Assembly (NCBI RefSeq): GCF_026151205.1
Contig: NC_087075.1
Coordinates: forward strand, 9,417,303-9,481,302
DNA from: Bolinopsis microptera
Lineage: Eukaryota; Ctenophora; Tentaculata; Lobata; Bolinopsidae
Reading direction: 5' to 3'
DNA: 64,000 bases
Under the pieces are notes generated by a model. The model was not told where the DNA came from. It worked only from the letters and a program-made list of their open reading frames with translations, and searched no databases. Shown one piece after another: positions 30,669 to 43,804 of this stretch (within the stretch, counting starts at the first letter, position 1; each line of letters begins with the position of its first letter). Position numbers and translations under genes: made by a program.

Positions 30669-31004
30669 TCACTCTGCTTGCGTCTCCGTTTCTATCAACA
30701 GAACTATAGGAGGATGAGACTGAACCCTTTGTCTTCTCTCAGGCACCACAACTTCAAAATCATACTCTGTAGCGGTTCCATCCTGGTCTAAATCTACAGT
30801 TAGCAGGTTGTTCTGCTCCCCGTCCTCTCCTATAGGGAGGTTTATGAGAAACGATTGTCTGGAAGTGGATCTATTGGAGAATGTGGGAGATCCGTGTGAG
30901 TTTATGGTGACCGGTCCAGGACTTGTTCTAGTTCTTGTACTGAGAGGTGAGGAATGAACTGATGATGCGTTAAGAGATGTGCTGGAGGATTGTTTCTCAA
31001 TCAC
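30669..31004 (-). CDS. Possible alternative or frameshifted K2P C-terminal tail
   Basis: An open frame of 111 residues overlaps the stop of the proposed last K2P exon in another frame. It starts after TTCGTGATTGAG and is Ser/Thr and Pro rich (STRTRTSPGPVTINSHGSP), then acidic (LPIGEDGEQNNLLTVDLDQD), ending in TETQAE. Composition and length fit a cytoplasmic channel tail better than chance. Reaching it from the last exon would need a 1-2 nt shift or an unseen splice. Either an indel or an alternative last exon is possible. Confidence 0.4.
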   Translation of the reverse strand: MIEKQSSSTSLNASSVHSSPLSTRTRTSPGPVTINSHGSPTFSNRSTSRQSFLINLPIGEDGEQNNLLTVDLDQDGTATEYDFEVVVPERRQRVQSHPPIVLLIETETQAE

Positions 31005-34000
31005 GAAAGTAGCGGATATCCGCCTCTTTTGGGCCGAATGACATTGGGATCACTGTGGTCGGAGACTGGGTGGGTTGTGTTGTTGATGATGATTTCTGGA
31101 AGGGTCGGAGAGGGATCTTCATTTGACTCCAACAACTCCATTTTCTGTGGAGGTATATTGATGAGTGAACATTTTCAGCTTAAGAAGCTACCAATAGCTA
31201 CCATGTAAATACACCAATAAAGGATTCGGTCTCCCAACAAATCAATCCTATCCTCGCCACTGCCACATATTAGTAACTTACCTTTTCGAGAAGATTATGT
31301 ATTGTACCAGGCTCTGGTTCATTCATTGAACTTTCCTCATCTTCTTTGTTAGTAGAGGTATGACTAGAGGGTCTGATCGAAAAGATTGTAAATAAATAGA
31401 AGCAGCTGTCTCTTGGTAAGAAACCACATAGCAGTTAGCTTATTTACAAAGTTATAAATTTATAATAAGCAATTGGTATTTCAATTACATATTTTACCAT
31501 ATCATAGATCATGACTGTAGTGCAACGATTTAGAATTGGCAGTTAATATTTCTCATTGTAATAATAGAGGGCGTCACGATATTTTTACTTAAAAAACTAG
31601 GAACTCTGAAGATATTTCAATTATAACGCGTTTATGACCATTGACCATAGTATCGAATAAATGCGGTCCGGTAATGATTTGATTGGTTTTTATGTGTATT
31701 TTGATTGACTTTAATGAAAATGTCTAAAAATCGCCAATTCTAAATCATGATCAGTGTACTATAATTTACCTGGTCCAAGCTCTACTTATCCTTCTAAGTG
31801 TCGCTGCTTGTGCAACTGTCTTTTGCATCGTAATCTTCCTCTTTTGCTGAAATTGTGATATCACAGTTGCAGTTATAAAATGTTATCGGAAGATGGCGAT
31901 TTAAACGTGATCCTAGTAAGTCAGATTAAAAGTAAAATACCAGAAATCAAATGAAATGGATATCTATAACTCTATAATAAATGATCAAAATTATGGAATG
32001 AATATTGAATCCAAACCTCTTCCAGCACATTAGAGACTTTGCGGACATGTTCTGAGTTTTTAATGAAACTTTGTGACCTCTCTAGCATAATCTCAGAGTT
32101 AGCATAGATCTGAAAAGTGAAGTGCAGTTTGATGACCTAATCAGCTCGAATTCGAGAAAGTCATAAAACTAAAAGCAATGAAATTCGAGTATATCAGAAG
32201 TGTTCAAATACCTGAGCGAATGCAAGAATAGCATTTTTGGTAGCCATGCCCTCGTATTTTGCTCGAAGAATATTCATTTGTCTTCGTGAAGCCTCAGCAT
32301 AAGCATTAAAGGCATAAGTGAATAATGCAAATCCAAAGATAATAGAGACTACAAGTGCCATTGCTTGGATAAAATTGTAGAACTGAAATATATCAAGGAT
32401 ATGGTAGAAAGAAATCAAAATTATCATTGCTCAATGATTATTTTGCTTAGCCTTTTTTGAGGCTGATGCTTCTTTGTGCGATTTAATTACTAGGATACGA
32501 TTCAAACTTAAAGTCAAATTGACTATTCAGATTTTTTTTAAATGACCTGATGTTGATTTGATGCACTGGGCATGAAATAGTCCCCGAACCCTATTGTTGT
32601 TAATGATACAAGAGCATAGTACAAGCTCTGAAACCAGCTCCAGGATTTAAGGTTCTCATCTTGGTGGTTGGAGCTCCCCGCGTACGATGCTTCATATACA
32701 GTTTCTGAAAGTGAACAATGTATAATTGTTATAGCGCAAACTGGAGATTAATATAAGAATATAGATCTTTAAATTCTAGTTAATGACAGCTTTATCAAGT
32801 CTAATTACATATCAAGATAGAATTGAAAATTGATATCCTCATACTAGAAATCTTTAATGCCACTTCTAAAGATTACTGATCAATGTTCATTTAACCACTC
32901 ACGCGTATAAGCAAATATAAAGCCAGCCACCAAAGCACCCACTATCAAGTACTTGCTGACCAGTTCCAGATACATTAGCGATTTAGCACTTAAACAGGTC
33001 TGAGACCTCCAACAGGAGTCTAACCGTTCTGCTAGATGTGCTATGTACTGCCCTGAGGGGAGTCAAGATTCAATATCTCCCGCAATCAGACAACGAACTT
33101 TCTATGAAATCTTTATACATTTTCAAAGTAATCAAGAACAACTCCAATTCAAAAAAAGGATGATATATATATATGGACACGTTCATTGAAGTTTGAGGAT
33201 ATTGGTAAATATTAGTGACCCTACTAAATGGCACGATGATGTAAAATGTGTCACACTATAAAACTATATAAACCCTCAATGGTTAGGATAATCGTTTCAT
33301 CCTCTAGATAAACTTTGTCGCATAACGATATCTTTATCAGACGATAAGATATCGCTTAAATGCGGCCGGCAGTGAGTTGTAAACTTTGTCACACTATAAA
33401 AATGTGACAGAGTTTATATGGACCCCTTGTTGCCGTGTTTGACCAAATTTTCGAATTTCAAATTTATTGGATAGTTGCATATGACTATTATCTACATATT
33501 TAGCGACTTTTTTCGTTAAATGGTAGCACCATGTAAACTCCGTCACACATTTAAGAAATTTATATGAGGGATGTTTATGACATCCTGACAAGAAATGCCG
33601 AATAGTCTAGCATTATTTTGTGAGCTGAATGTGTTTGAAATTGTTCACATATTTCATTGTTATAGGCAAATACAAATACAGAAGGCAGAAATAGGTAAAT
33701 TTCGTCACATAAATTTGTATGATATCTCAACATGTGTGAAATTGAGTAAATATTAGTATACCAACTTAAACACCCTATATTACGTACTATGGATCAATTA
33801 ACAATATTTCAACCATACGCCGGTCATATAAATTATTATATGGCAGTGATATGTTAACATTGGCAAAATTTCAACACCTGAACAGGGTAAAAATTTGTAA
33901 ATTTCGTCACAAAAAAATATTATAACTTTATTTGCTCCGTGTTGGCAAAATAACTAATTTATCGACATAGTGATGGTGATAAAGTAACATTATATACTAA

Positions 34001-37000
34001 TTGAGGTATGATTCTTCAAAATACGGGCAAGAAATGTAAATTTCGTCACATCAGCCATAGCATTAGTTAGATAGATTTTCTTTCATATCAACTGCCCTTA
34101 TTATAGCTAGAATGGATTTATACAGGAAATATAGAAACCCATGCCCATTTTTCATCACATTGAAATTATACTGTTGGGGCAGGAAAAGTAAATTTCGTCA
34201 CATTTCGGTAAATTAGTGATATCAAACTCAGCATTGTTAAACTTGGGTTCTGATTTGCTGAAAAATAACCAACCAATAATTCCTGGAAGAAAATTGAATT
34301 TTAACTGAGGTATGGTTCTTAAAAATAGGGGCAAGAAATGTAAATTTTGTCACATACGTAATTTTAAAATTTAGATAGATTTTATTTCCTACCAATAGTC
34401 CTTATTATAGTCGGAATGGATTTATACAAGAAATGTAGAAACCCATGCCAATTTTTCATCACATCGAAACTATACTGTTGGGGCAGGAAAAGTGAATTTC
34501 GTCACATTTTAATAACTTAGTAAAATTAAACTCAGCATTGTTAAACTTGAGTTTTAATTTGCTGAACAATAACTCAATAACCAACCAATAATTCCTGGAA
34601 GAAAATTGAATTTTAACCGAGGTATGGTTCTTCAAAATAGGGGCAAGAAATGTAAATTTTGTCACATACGTCATTTTAAAATTTAGATAGATTTTCTTTC
34701 ATATCAATAGTCCTTATTATAGTTAGAATGGATTTATACAGGAAATATAGAAACCCATGCCAATTTTTCATCACATTGAAATTATACTGTTGGGGCAGGA
34801 AAAGTAAATTTCGTCACATTTCAGTAACTTAGTAAAATTAAACTCAGCATTGTTAAACTTGAGTTCTATTTTGCTAAACAATAACCAACCAATAATTCCT
34901 GGAAGAACATTGAATTCTAACCGAGGTATGGTTCTTCAAAATAGGGTCAAGAAATGTAAATTTCGTCACATACGAGTACGTCATTGTAAAATGTAGATAC
35001 AATTTCTTTCACGTGAACAGTCCTAATTACAGTCCGAAATGATTAATACAGAGATACAGGAAATATAAAAACCCCTGCCCATTTTATAATGTATGTAATA
35101 TGTTAATCACAGACTATTTCATTCTATAATCATTGCTTCCAAATTTAACCTATTTATGATGTCTTATCATTTTGTGACGATGTTTACATCAACTGCCCTA
35201 TACTTGAATCAACTGTATCCGTGTATCGTCCTTATATAGATTTTACCCGCAAAATGTAACCTATTTACGATGTCGTATCATTTTGTGACGATGTTTACAT
35301 CAACTGCCCTATACTTGAATCAACTGTATCCGTGTATCGTCCTTATATAGAGTTTTCCCGCCTTCCACACCAAAATCAGATATAAATGATTTCGGAAATT
35401 CACCCAGAATTTCAAATTACATATAATGTGACAGAATTTACATCATTTCCCAATAACCAAGTGCATGTATTAGCTAACTTTTAAAAACAACATATTTTAG
35501 GGCTATGATTGGCAGAAGAACCATCAAATAATGAGTTGAAAGGGTTTTGAGGACACCTCACAGTAGAAATGAGGTCTCGTATTCTGAGTGTGACAAAGTT
35601 TACGAAATATTACCTTAAAGCCGTTCGATCCGTGCCCTTTAACCAATGTTGTATCATAATTGTTAGATTGACCTAATCTACTATATTTCAGACCAAGGAA
35701 TGATAATTGGGCAGCTATGGTAAACAATGTCACAAAAATGTGACATTTTTTACATTATAGTGCCTAAAAGCAATACATTTTATTTCTGAGCAGTGCATAT
35801 GGGAGTATGGGTCACATGGCTAATGTTCAGAACTTATGAACACGCTAGATTGAGTGATGCTAAAATTAAGCCACTATCGTCGAAAACGCTATTTTAGAAA
35901 TTTACCAATATCCTCAAACTTCAATGAACGTGTCCATATATAGTTTTAATTATTGTAGTCATGGGATTTGTTACGTTTGGGTTTTCTGTACAAACACGAT
36001 AATTTAAACTTCTAAAAGTTTATTTTCAATGATCGTCCTTTGAACCACTCACAGATGTTTACTTTGTATTGCATGTAATTTTCCAGCTATAAGTAAAAGT
36101 GTATAAGTATTAAGGTGTTTAAAAATTTAAAAGGCTAAAATACTCACCGTTAGAGCCAATAACGACAATGTACAAAGGAACCCCAAAAGAAGCGTATATC
36201 ATACAAAACAACTTCCCCAGAAACGTCTTAGGGTGCGTGTACCCCCATCCTGACGGGATGGAACCATTTTAATCACCATTTCGAAACGAGCGAAATGTTA
36301 TTGTTAATGGCCGAACTGTCGGTTAATAAATGCTTAATAAGTTAATATGGCATATGGCCGATGGTTCAAAATATATCCAAGTACAAGTTATATTTACAAT
36401 AGTGCAATCATCGAGAAATTAAGCTAGAGTTGGTGCCATTGTAAATCGGACCTCTGATTCCCCTAAACTAATCACAACACTACAAATCTATTAAATTTAT
36501 CGAATATTGTGTAATGGGATGGAAGTACTTTAACCAGGTGTAGCCAGGCCACAACCCTAAACCCTGGCTCAATAATAATGACTCGTTTTAATTCTTAATG
36601 AAAAGCTCGAATAAAAAGTCTCCTACTGTAAATCTGTGTTACCTACTGTTGTAATGACCGAGACACTGAAGTCAAAGCTGCTCCAGAAGCTAAGAGGTTG
36701 TTTGTTAAGTGCACATTGTAACTTTCCTATTCTCAGTATCCTTGCCATCTTCTCTGCAGAAATCAATATCAATTAAAGTTTGAGTTATGTGTAAAACTGT
36801 GCAGCTTTTCTGCAGAGAATATTAATCAAATCGATTCCGTCATCTATCTATACTGCTGTACTTATTAACAATTAATGTATATATTGCAGTTGCGCTTCAT
36901 GTTCATTTAACAAAACTATTCTGAATTGATAATAGTGGCTTTTACTTACCTCGGTCATTGAGAGGAAGTTTAGAAGAATAATTCCCAAATACACTGATCA

Positions 37001-39627
37001 TTTCTGCTGACCAGGCATCTATCGTCTTGTCTGAAAAGGTTAATCAGGTGTGGGTTTTAATTAATCGTTTCTTAACATTAAGGTCATCAGTTTTAAGCGT
37101 GAAACCTAATCAATTTTGATACATATTCATTGATGGCTAGCTTGAAAGGATATAAGTCTCACTAAAGCTTTAAACTACTAAGAGTCTTACTTAGAGGAAT
37201 ATTCAATATGCACAAATAACTCTGAAACCACAACACAAACCTGTTCCCTGAACCTGGAAGTGCGTAAAGAAGAAGTAGCCGAGTGCTAAGTAGAGGAAGT
37301 TAACAAGGGTATAGGATATAGTTCTCCACAGGACCTTTAATCTGACACGGTGCGTTCTGTACCAGAGTCTTAGACGTGTGAATCTGGATATTGAGGATAA
37401 TATTGCTAATTAGTGCTAATTGTTACTAATTAGTACCGATTAGTGTTAACAAGAGTATAGGAGACAGTTCTCCACATTCCACAAGACCTTTAATCTCACA
37501 CGGAGCGTCCACTTGAGAGTCCAAATTTCGGGACTTAAAGTTCCTATTCCTTGGCCAATTTCTTATTCCTTCATACTAGTAATAATTAGTATAAATGCAA
37601 AAGTGCACTTTCATACAATCACTACTATAGAAAGATAGAATGGAAACAAGAAAAGTATTTAATAATATTCTATTTTTACCTGATCTTAGTAACTTTTTCA
37701 TCATCTGAATCTTCTCTTGAGTTAGCTCGTTCCAGCTCTTTTAGTCGCTGTTGGAGTTCTTCTTTGCTTATTCTATTCAGTTCTGTCCTGAAGTCTGAAA
37801 ATAAGGAATCAGATATTACTCGTAATATAGTAAATTAATTACCCTTGAATAGTGTTTATTATTCCTTGTAAACAGAATCAATTCTGTCAGAATTTGAAAC
37901 ATTTTTCAGTGAAATTGATCAATCAAGAACAACAACAACAATGAAGACAAAAAAACAATTCTACGAAATAAAGTTAGGGATCTAGCTAGCCTAGAGAAAG
38001 GATATGAAAAAGTGCTACCTTACTCGGGATTATTATAACCGGGATAAAGTGGTGGGTTTTGGAAGATTCCGCCATATTTTTCCCGGTCAAAAATTTTACC
38101 AGTCATAAAAAAACCCGCCGACTCAGATTATGGGGTTCCAAGGGGGTGGTGATCATCATATTTTACCTGAAGTCTCATATGTGCTAGAGAAGACTTTTGA
38201 AGCAGTGGATGGAGGGCTGTAACTTTATTGGCGGTTGCTACCATAATTTCGTTATAAAAATCACAATTTGGTTTTAGAAATCAGATTTCAGGGTGGACCG
38301 TGATTCTCACTTTTCTTGCCCATGAAGTGAGTAAACTGTGCCACTATTTCATGCAGGTCCACGGTGGATTGATTCCTGGAACAGTTGAAGATGCAAAGCC
38401 AAGACGTTCCCCAATACCAAGCGGTGGGCAGGAAATTAAGCTCCGGCTGACCTTCAGAGCAATAGCCCCATTAGCGGACAAAATGAAAGTCTTGTTAAGA
38501 CAACAATACAACTTCGAATTTGACGGTCAGCAGCAGGGGGATATCAATAATGATAATGGAGGGGACATTAGCGATAATGAGAATGAGAATACGCTTTAAT
38601 GAAGATTTGACTTATTATTGCTATAGATTTATTTTCCTTTAAATACTAGACGTGTCTTTTTTTCTATTTCTGAGTAATATCAGTAAATGTAAATTGAAAT
38701 AACTTCTTTAACAAGTAACAAAAACAGAAATTTCGGTTGAAAATTTGTTGACCTCTGAAAAAAAACTTGAAAGGTCGGCCACCGGTAAATACATGACCGG
38801 GATAATTTGGCGGGTTTTGGGAAATTCCGTCATATTTTTCCCGGTTATTAATTTTCCCAGTCATAAATTAACCCGCTATAATATTCCCGAGTAAGGTAGT
38901 TTAAAGCGGCTTACAGAGGGGGTCTGGCTTACGTAATCTGTGAACGTAAGCCTTATTTGGAATAAAACTGCTCACCAAGGTTAACAGTAACGTTAGCATT
39001 GACAGGCGGTAACTCTGGATTATTGTTCCCATCAACAGTAACAAACTGTACTGATTTAATGTCACCAGAACCTGCAAGTAACGTGCTTACAGTTTAACGC
39101 TCCTGGTTCTTTTGAAAATGTCACTTAATTTAGTCGATTAGTCGAATAAATAAACAAGTGTGTGATGTAATAGGACCGACTGGGTGACTCTTGTAGTCCG
39201 AATCGAAAATGAGGTGTTTCGGACAATATAGTTGTAGTCGTATCTTAACAATATAGTTGTAGTCGTATCTTAACAATATAGTTGTAGTCGTATCTTAATA
39301 ATATAGTTGTAGTCGTATCTTAACAATATAGTTGTAGTCGTATCTTAACAATATAGTTGTAGTCGTATCTTTATAAATCATTAGCCGGATATTTTCTATC
39401 GAAACCTGTAAATCAAAAAGGCTATAGATAGCATTAGCTATAGTTATACTTAAATACGGACTATGTTATGTGTTAGTCATTTTTATAATTATTATTTATT
39501 TTCCATTTATCAGCATTACTAATTATTATAATAATTATTAATTACTACCTTCCTGAACGTGTTTAATAACAACCAGAACGGGAGGAGGAGCCTTAGTTCT
39601 CTCATAATACCGGTAACTAACCAACAT
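31001..39627 (-). CDS. Two-pore-domain potassium channel (K2P)
   Basis: Proposed 14 coding exons on the minus strand: 39627-39549, 39071-38976, 37794-37680, 37383-37241, 37030-36950, 36753-36643, 36249-36148, 33052-32903, 32704-32547, 32382-32212, 32109-32017, 31846-31770, 31372-31282 and 31144-31001. All junctions are in phase and total 1,611 nt, about 536 residues. Layout: start MLVSYRYYERTK, a helical N-terminal segment (EELQQRLKELERA), helix 1 (LVNFLYLALGYFFF), pore 1 (FWSSFDFSVSVITTVGWG), helix 2, helix 3, pore 2 (SLYYALVSLTTIGFGD), helix 4 and a polar tail. This is the signature of background K+ leak channels, which work as dimers in the plasma membrane. A phase-1 intron splits the pore-1 filter glycine codon, a position known in K2P genes. 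The first exon and the C-terminus are the least certain parts. Confidence 0.82.
32547..33052 (-). CDS. K2P exons for helix 3 and pore 2
   Basis: Exon 33052-32903 (acceptor CCCCTCAG) encodes GQYIAHLAERLDSCW and helix 3 KYLIVGALVAGFIFAYT. Exon 32704-32547 encodes SSNHQDENLKSWSWF, then YYALVSLTTIGFGDYF, the second pore loop with a canonical TIGFG filter followed by Asp. Both agree in phase (phase 1 between them, phase 0 after). Confidence 0.85.
33174..35936. mobile_element. DNA transposon with 37-bp TIRs and about 20 internal motif copies
   Basis: The 37 bases from 33174 (TGGACACGTTCATTGAAGTT...) are exactly repeated in reverse complement at 35900-35936, and TATATA lies on both outer sides. No transposase ORF is present. 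The interior holds about 20 copies of GTAAATTTCGTCACAT and variants, mostly plus-oriented in the left part (e.g. near 33378, 33531, 33703, 34028, 34186, 34337, 34650, 34955) and mostly inverted in the right part (near 35170, 35290, 35430, 35590, 35740). Around 34050-34980 a unit of about 310 bp is repeated three times. It sits in the K2P intron between helices 2 and 3. Confidence 0.88.
36148..36753 (-). CDS. K2P exons for pore 1 and helix 2
   Basis: Exon 36753-36643 ends SFWSSFDFSVSVITTV plus the first base of a Gly codon. Exon 36249-36148 completes it: G-W-G-Y-T-H-P-K-T, then helix 2 LFCMIYASFGVPLYIVVIG. The first selectivity filter therefore reads TVGWG, with Trp where K+ channels nearly always have Tyr or Phe. 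The following G-x-P-L of helix 2 is typical of K2P channels. Confidence 0.85.
38015..38899. mobile_element. DNA transposon with imperfect TIRs in a K2P intron
   Basis: The ends read CTACCTTACTCGGGA.TATTATA inward from 38015 and 38899. Further inside, CATATTTTTCCCGGT and CAGTCATAA..AACCCGC recur on both sides. The plus strand has a 99-residue frame at 38300-38599 with an acidic, Asn/Asp-rich end (DNGGDISDNENENTL), perhaps a transposase or captured gene fragment. The target duplication is unclear. Confidence 0.65.
39216..39372. repeat. 25-bp tandem repeat, six units
   Basis: The unit AACAATATAGTTGTAGTCGT plus ATCTT repeats six times with almost no divergence, in the first coding intron of the K2P gene. 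Low divergence suggests recent expansion. Confidence 0.95.
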
Positions 39628-42600
39628 CTTTGGGGATTGATTACAATCAGGGAAACAATATGAACAAACTATGAAACTATGTAAGTGTGTGCCAAGGTTT
39701 AAAATGATTGATGTCTCGGGACAAATTGAGAGTCTCCACTCAGTTTTTCAAACAAATAGTTGTCAACGTTTCGGCCCACGTCTTTTCCCCAAAACATCAA
39801 TCATATGATCGACCCACTCGCAAAAGAGCGAAAACAGATTATTATAAAGTTTAAAATTATGATAGCAATACTCTGTGATACTAACACCTCCAATGTAATG
39901 TGTGATACTAACACCTGCAAAAATGTGTGATGCTATAACACCGTACCAATTATGTACTACATATTTTCCAAGTATGAATGACAACCAAGACCGGATTGCG
40001 GCACATGATCTTAATGGGAATAAAGAAATAAAGCATAAAGCATAGCTGATAAGCATAGATAAATTCTCAATTGATTGGTTTTTATCAATGAATGATTGAT
40101 GGAATTAGTGTTTTTATTCACCATTCGGCATTCACTATTATCAATTATGTATCGTTTGTGAATGATATAATACAAATATAGGCTATCAGTATCCGATGCA
40201 GTTTGATGAACAACTATATGATAGATTTTGATCGATGGATCTGTTCTTTTTCTTACCAGAGGTTGCGGGTGAGATCTTGTCCATAAATTTTAGTAGTTTA
40301 AAACATAATGTCCTTAAACAAATTTGTGTCGAAAACAAAATCAGCGGATAAATTTAGTGCTGCAGTATTTTGAGTGGCTTCATGTAAAGCCAGTATGATC
40401 TCAAGTCTGCTCATGTAATTGATTTCTATGACATGTGTTTTCCAACGACGAACGTCTTTTTCCTTGACCAAGCCGTCAATAACTGCATTAGTGAACATTA
40501 CCAATGGCAATATTTTTCGTCGATCTATATTACACGGAAGAGTAACTTAATTGAAATTACTTAGCCGTTTTGGTTAAACTAAACCCTCGCAGATAATCAT
40601 AATGGAATATTTCAATAACACCACCTTGCAGGGTTAAAGCAAGATACGTGCTCAGCGTTTATGTGTAATTCAAATTTATTGTTAGGGATTTATCCATGAG
40701 AGATAATTATTGATAATTTAATCACTAAACATGACATAACTGTCAGTCAAGCATTCAGTTACAATAGATCTGAATATATAACTGGTAATGAAATCCTTTC
40801 AGACACGCATCAGTGATTAAAAAATCAGCTTCCAGTATTAACTTATCAAAGCCAACAATCACAGTCATATGTCAAAACATTAACAAGTATGACAATAAAA
40901 ATTAATAATTGATGACACGCTATTGAATTTGAAAAACAAAAATGAGTTTTACAGCTGTACGGTTTTAATGGTAAACAGACAAAATGTACATATATCTATA
41001 TATGTCCGGGAAAATTCCATTATGCTTCATTTTAAAGCATTACAATTGCAGTACGTGCACGATTTTAATTACTATTAGTCTGGTAGCTGGACGGTAAATC
41101 CTATTGTATTTGTAACTATCCAACTATGTAATGAAGGGAATTAGTTCAACAATCAACTACGTCATATATAAATATTCACTACTCCAAAACAATTAGAGTT
41201 AGACTACTCGTTTTCATTACTGAGAATATCAAAAATATTCATGAAATATAACAATACAAAACTTAATTAGATAAATTCTGATGATGAAAAGTTTAACTGT
41301 ATAAGCATGAAAGAGAGACCGAATTTTCATGGAAATTAATTTCACCTGATTATAAATACTCAAGTAATTACAGCGTATGTAACTAACTAAAACAGTAAAC
41401 ACGACATTGTCAAGCTTTAACGACGCGTCTTATTTTCTAATTCTAAATTTTCCGGGAATTAACGGAAAATACAACGTATAAAAGGTTCACGAAGAATCCG
41501 TTTTTGGCAGTTAATAAATAGAATACATGGTTGCGTTTATCAAGTTTTGTCAAGGACCACAATACGACCGACTGACTGGAGCTACGTCGGGAACAACAAT
41601 TCATTTGCATTTCCAGTTTGATTATCAACTAAAATATTATTTTTAGCATCACTACGTTTCAATACATATCCTGAATTCATAAAAAATTCTTAGTGAAGTA
41701 AAAACAAAGGTTGTAAAATTTGGGAAGAATATCTGTATAATTCATTAAATTCTTAATGGAATAAAAATTCGTAAAACACGTAAAATACCGTGTTAATTGG
41801 TTTACCGCGGACGTGTGCAGTGCTTTCTAATGTAATTTTTTGAAGAAATGGTGCATTTGCATTAAAAACAATGGATGAATACCATACCTATTAATAAGTT
41901 ACTTCCCCAAGTGTTGACGAGTAGCTATATCTATAGATGGGAAATGATACAGAACAAATTATTGACTGAGTAGATTATGCGACCTATAGTAAAGTAATTC
42001 GTCAGTGAACGATCCGTACACAGTAATTACCTAATCCTTTATCTTTTCTTTTATGCTTTTAAGGTAAGGCCACGGTCCTTTCAATTTCGGGACAAAATTT
42101 ACGACGACATGACACGGCGGTTGTAGACGCAGAGTCGTAGACCCCACGAAGAATGAAGACGATATATGTCCAAAAAGTTTGAAAAGTTCTGATGTACGTT
42201 AAAAATTATGTCCGTTCACGCAATGTCCGGTAAATGTCCGGTCAAATAACGTCGGATGAGATACTTCTTTCTTGCTGCATTCTTTACCACTACTAACTGC
42301 TTATATCCATTTGTAGCTGAGTTATTTTTAAAGGATTGACTAATCATCTACAATAATCAGTTCTTTATTCTTGCTATTGATTATATAGCTTAATTATTGC
42401 TTAATCATATAGCTTCAAATATCATATACCTTCGTAAAGTCGACAAACTAAGCTTAAGATAAAATAATATGTATTTCAAAAATTCAATTAAAAATAAAAC
42501 AGAGCAAACATCCGAATATAAATATTTGATGATTAACGAAATCACCACGAATCTAAAATTAAAATTAATGAAATTTACACTCTACAGATGATATTAACGA

Positions 42601-43257
42601 TATATTTAGTTTGTCTAAAATATATTGATTCATTCACATATTACGCAAACTATGTATATTCGCGTTCGTCAATTTTAGAACCCCCTAGCTTAATTGAGCC
42701 ATTTTACATATAAACATAGTGTTGAAATTACACCAGCACATTTCTAAACCAACTAGGACTGGTTCAGGTTATTATGTAACATGTGAACGATCCCTATTAA
42801 ATACAAATTCAAACAGATAAATCGAAAGCAGTACATATTTACATTTGACAACCATGTCTGCCCACAAATAAAATTCATGCAACATCCAAAAATTCCAGAT
42901 CTGCAATGATCCAAATTAAAATTGCACTGCATTATCATGTATTAAATTAATGTATTTATAAGGTGTTCTGAAACGAATAACTTCTACCATTCTTTGTTCC
43001 GGTGTATTAGGACACCTTAATCAAATCATCGCATAATAACAAAATATTAACAAATTATCAATCCAATCAAAAATATATAAAATCAGCTTGATAATAAGAA
43101 ATATAGTTGATTCAATGACATAAAGCTACCACAAAAAAGCATACGCTATAAATCTCGATAACTTCCGAGCCTGCAGATTCTTTTCTAATTGACCAGGATT
43201 ACCAAGTAACTAAGTCACCAGTTTATTAGGTTACTAAGTTACCATGTTACCCGATCA
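39628..43257. other. Intergenic region between K2P start and ABCA end
   Basis: About 3.6 kb of AT-rich sequence. It should contain the K2P promoter and 5' leader and the ABCA 3' UTR. Short ORFs (for example minus strand 40298-40510) have no recognisable domain. Element-like text resembling the hairpin of 20822-20906 occurs near 42232. No further gene was found. Confidence 0.5.
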
Positions 43258-43804
43258 CTATACTACCACTTCGACAATCTCGAGATCTTCCGAAGCTGCA
43301 GATTGGTTCGAATAAACTACAGTCGGTGTCCTTCCATTCCTTCCATTTGTCCTCTTAAAAGTAAAACCCTCCTTAAAACTCCTTCTCACTAATCCATGAA
43401 CCCTCCTCACAAACGTCTCTAAATTAGATTTATTATCCTTGTGCTTAGTCTGAGTTATTATGTCCAGCTGAGTAAATGAGACCTGACACACAGAGTAGTG
43501 GTCTAGTTTCACGAGCTGTTTTATTAGTTCTACTGCTATGAACACGTCGGAGTAGGAGAAGGATTTGGAGGGTACGAGGTATTGGAGATGTCGTCCTACC
43601 TGCGGGGGAGAAGTTAAGATTATTTTTTGCACGAGAAAAAAGTTTTGGCATTTTTTTGGTATCTGGATTCGCGCATGGGTATACCATATCTCATCAGCTG
43701 TACAATGAAAGAGCACCAACCCCGTGAACGAATGTGACATCTTTCAGACGTTGTTCTATAGCTGCTTTCGTTAAGTCAACTTCCGTGGGATCTGGTGTGG
43801 ACAC
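43258..43804 (-). CDS. ABCA last two exons: post-NBD2 tail
   Basis: Exon 43804-43721 encodes STPDPTEVDLTKAAIEQRL and FVHG with an unusual donor GGG|GTTGGT. Exon 43599-43258 (acceptor CCCCCGCAG) gives VGRHLQYLVPSKSFSYSDVF, VELIKQLVKLDHYSVCQVSF and a basic/Ser tail ending EIVEVVV and TAG. The G-x-L-x-Y...F...LE...DYSVSQxxL pattern is the conserved end of ABCA proteins; the tail beyond it is lineage-specific. Confidence 0.8.

Noticed and set aside
40298-40510. 70-residue minus-strand ORF as an extra K2P or separate gene exon
   Set aside because: No recognisable motif, no clear splice sites in the needed phase, and it lies upstream of a plausible start exon.
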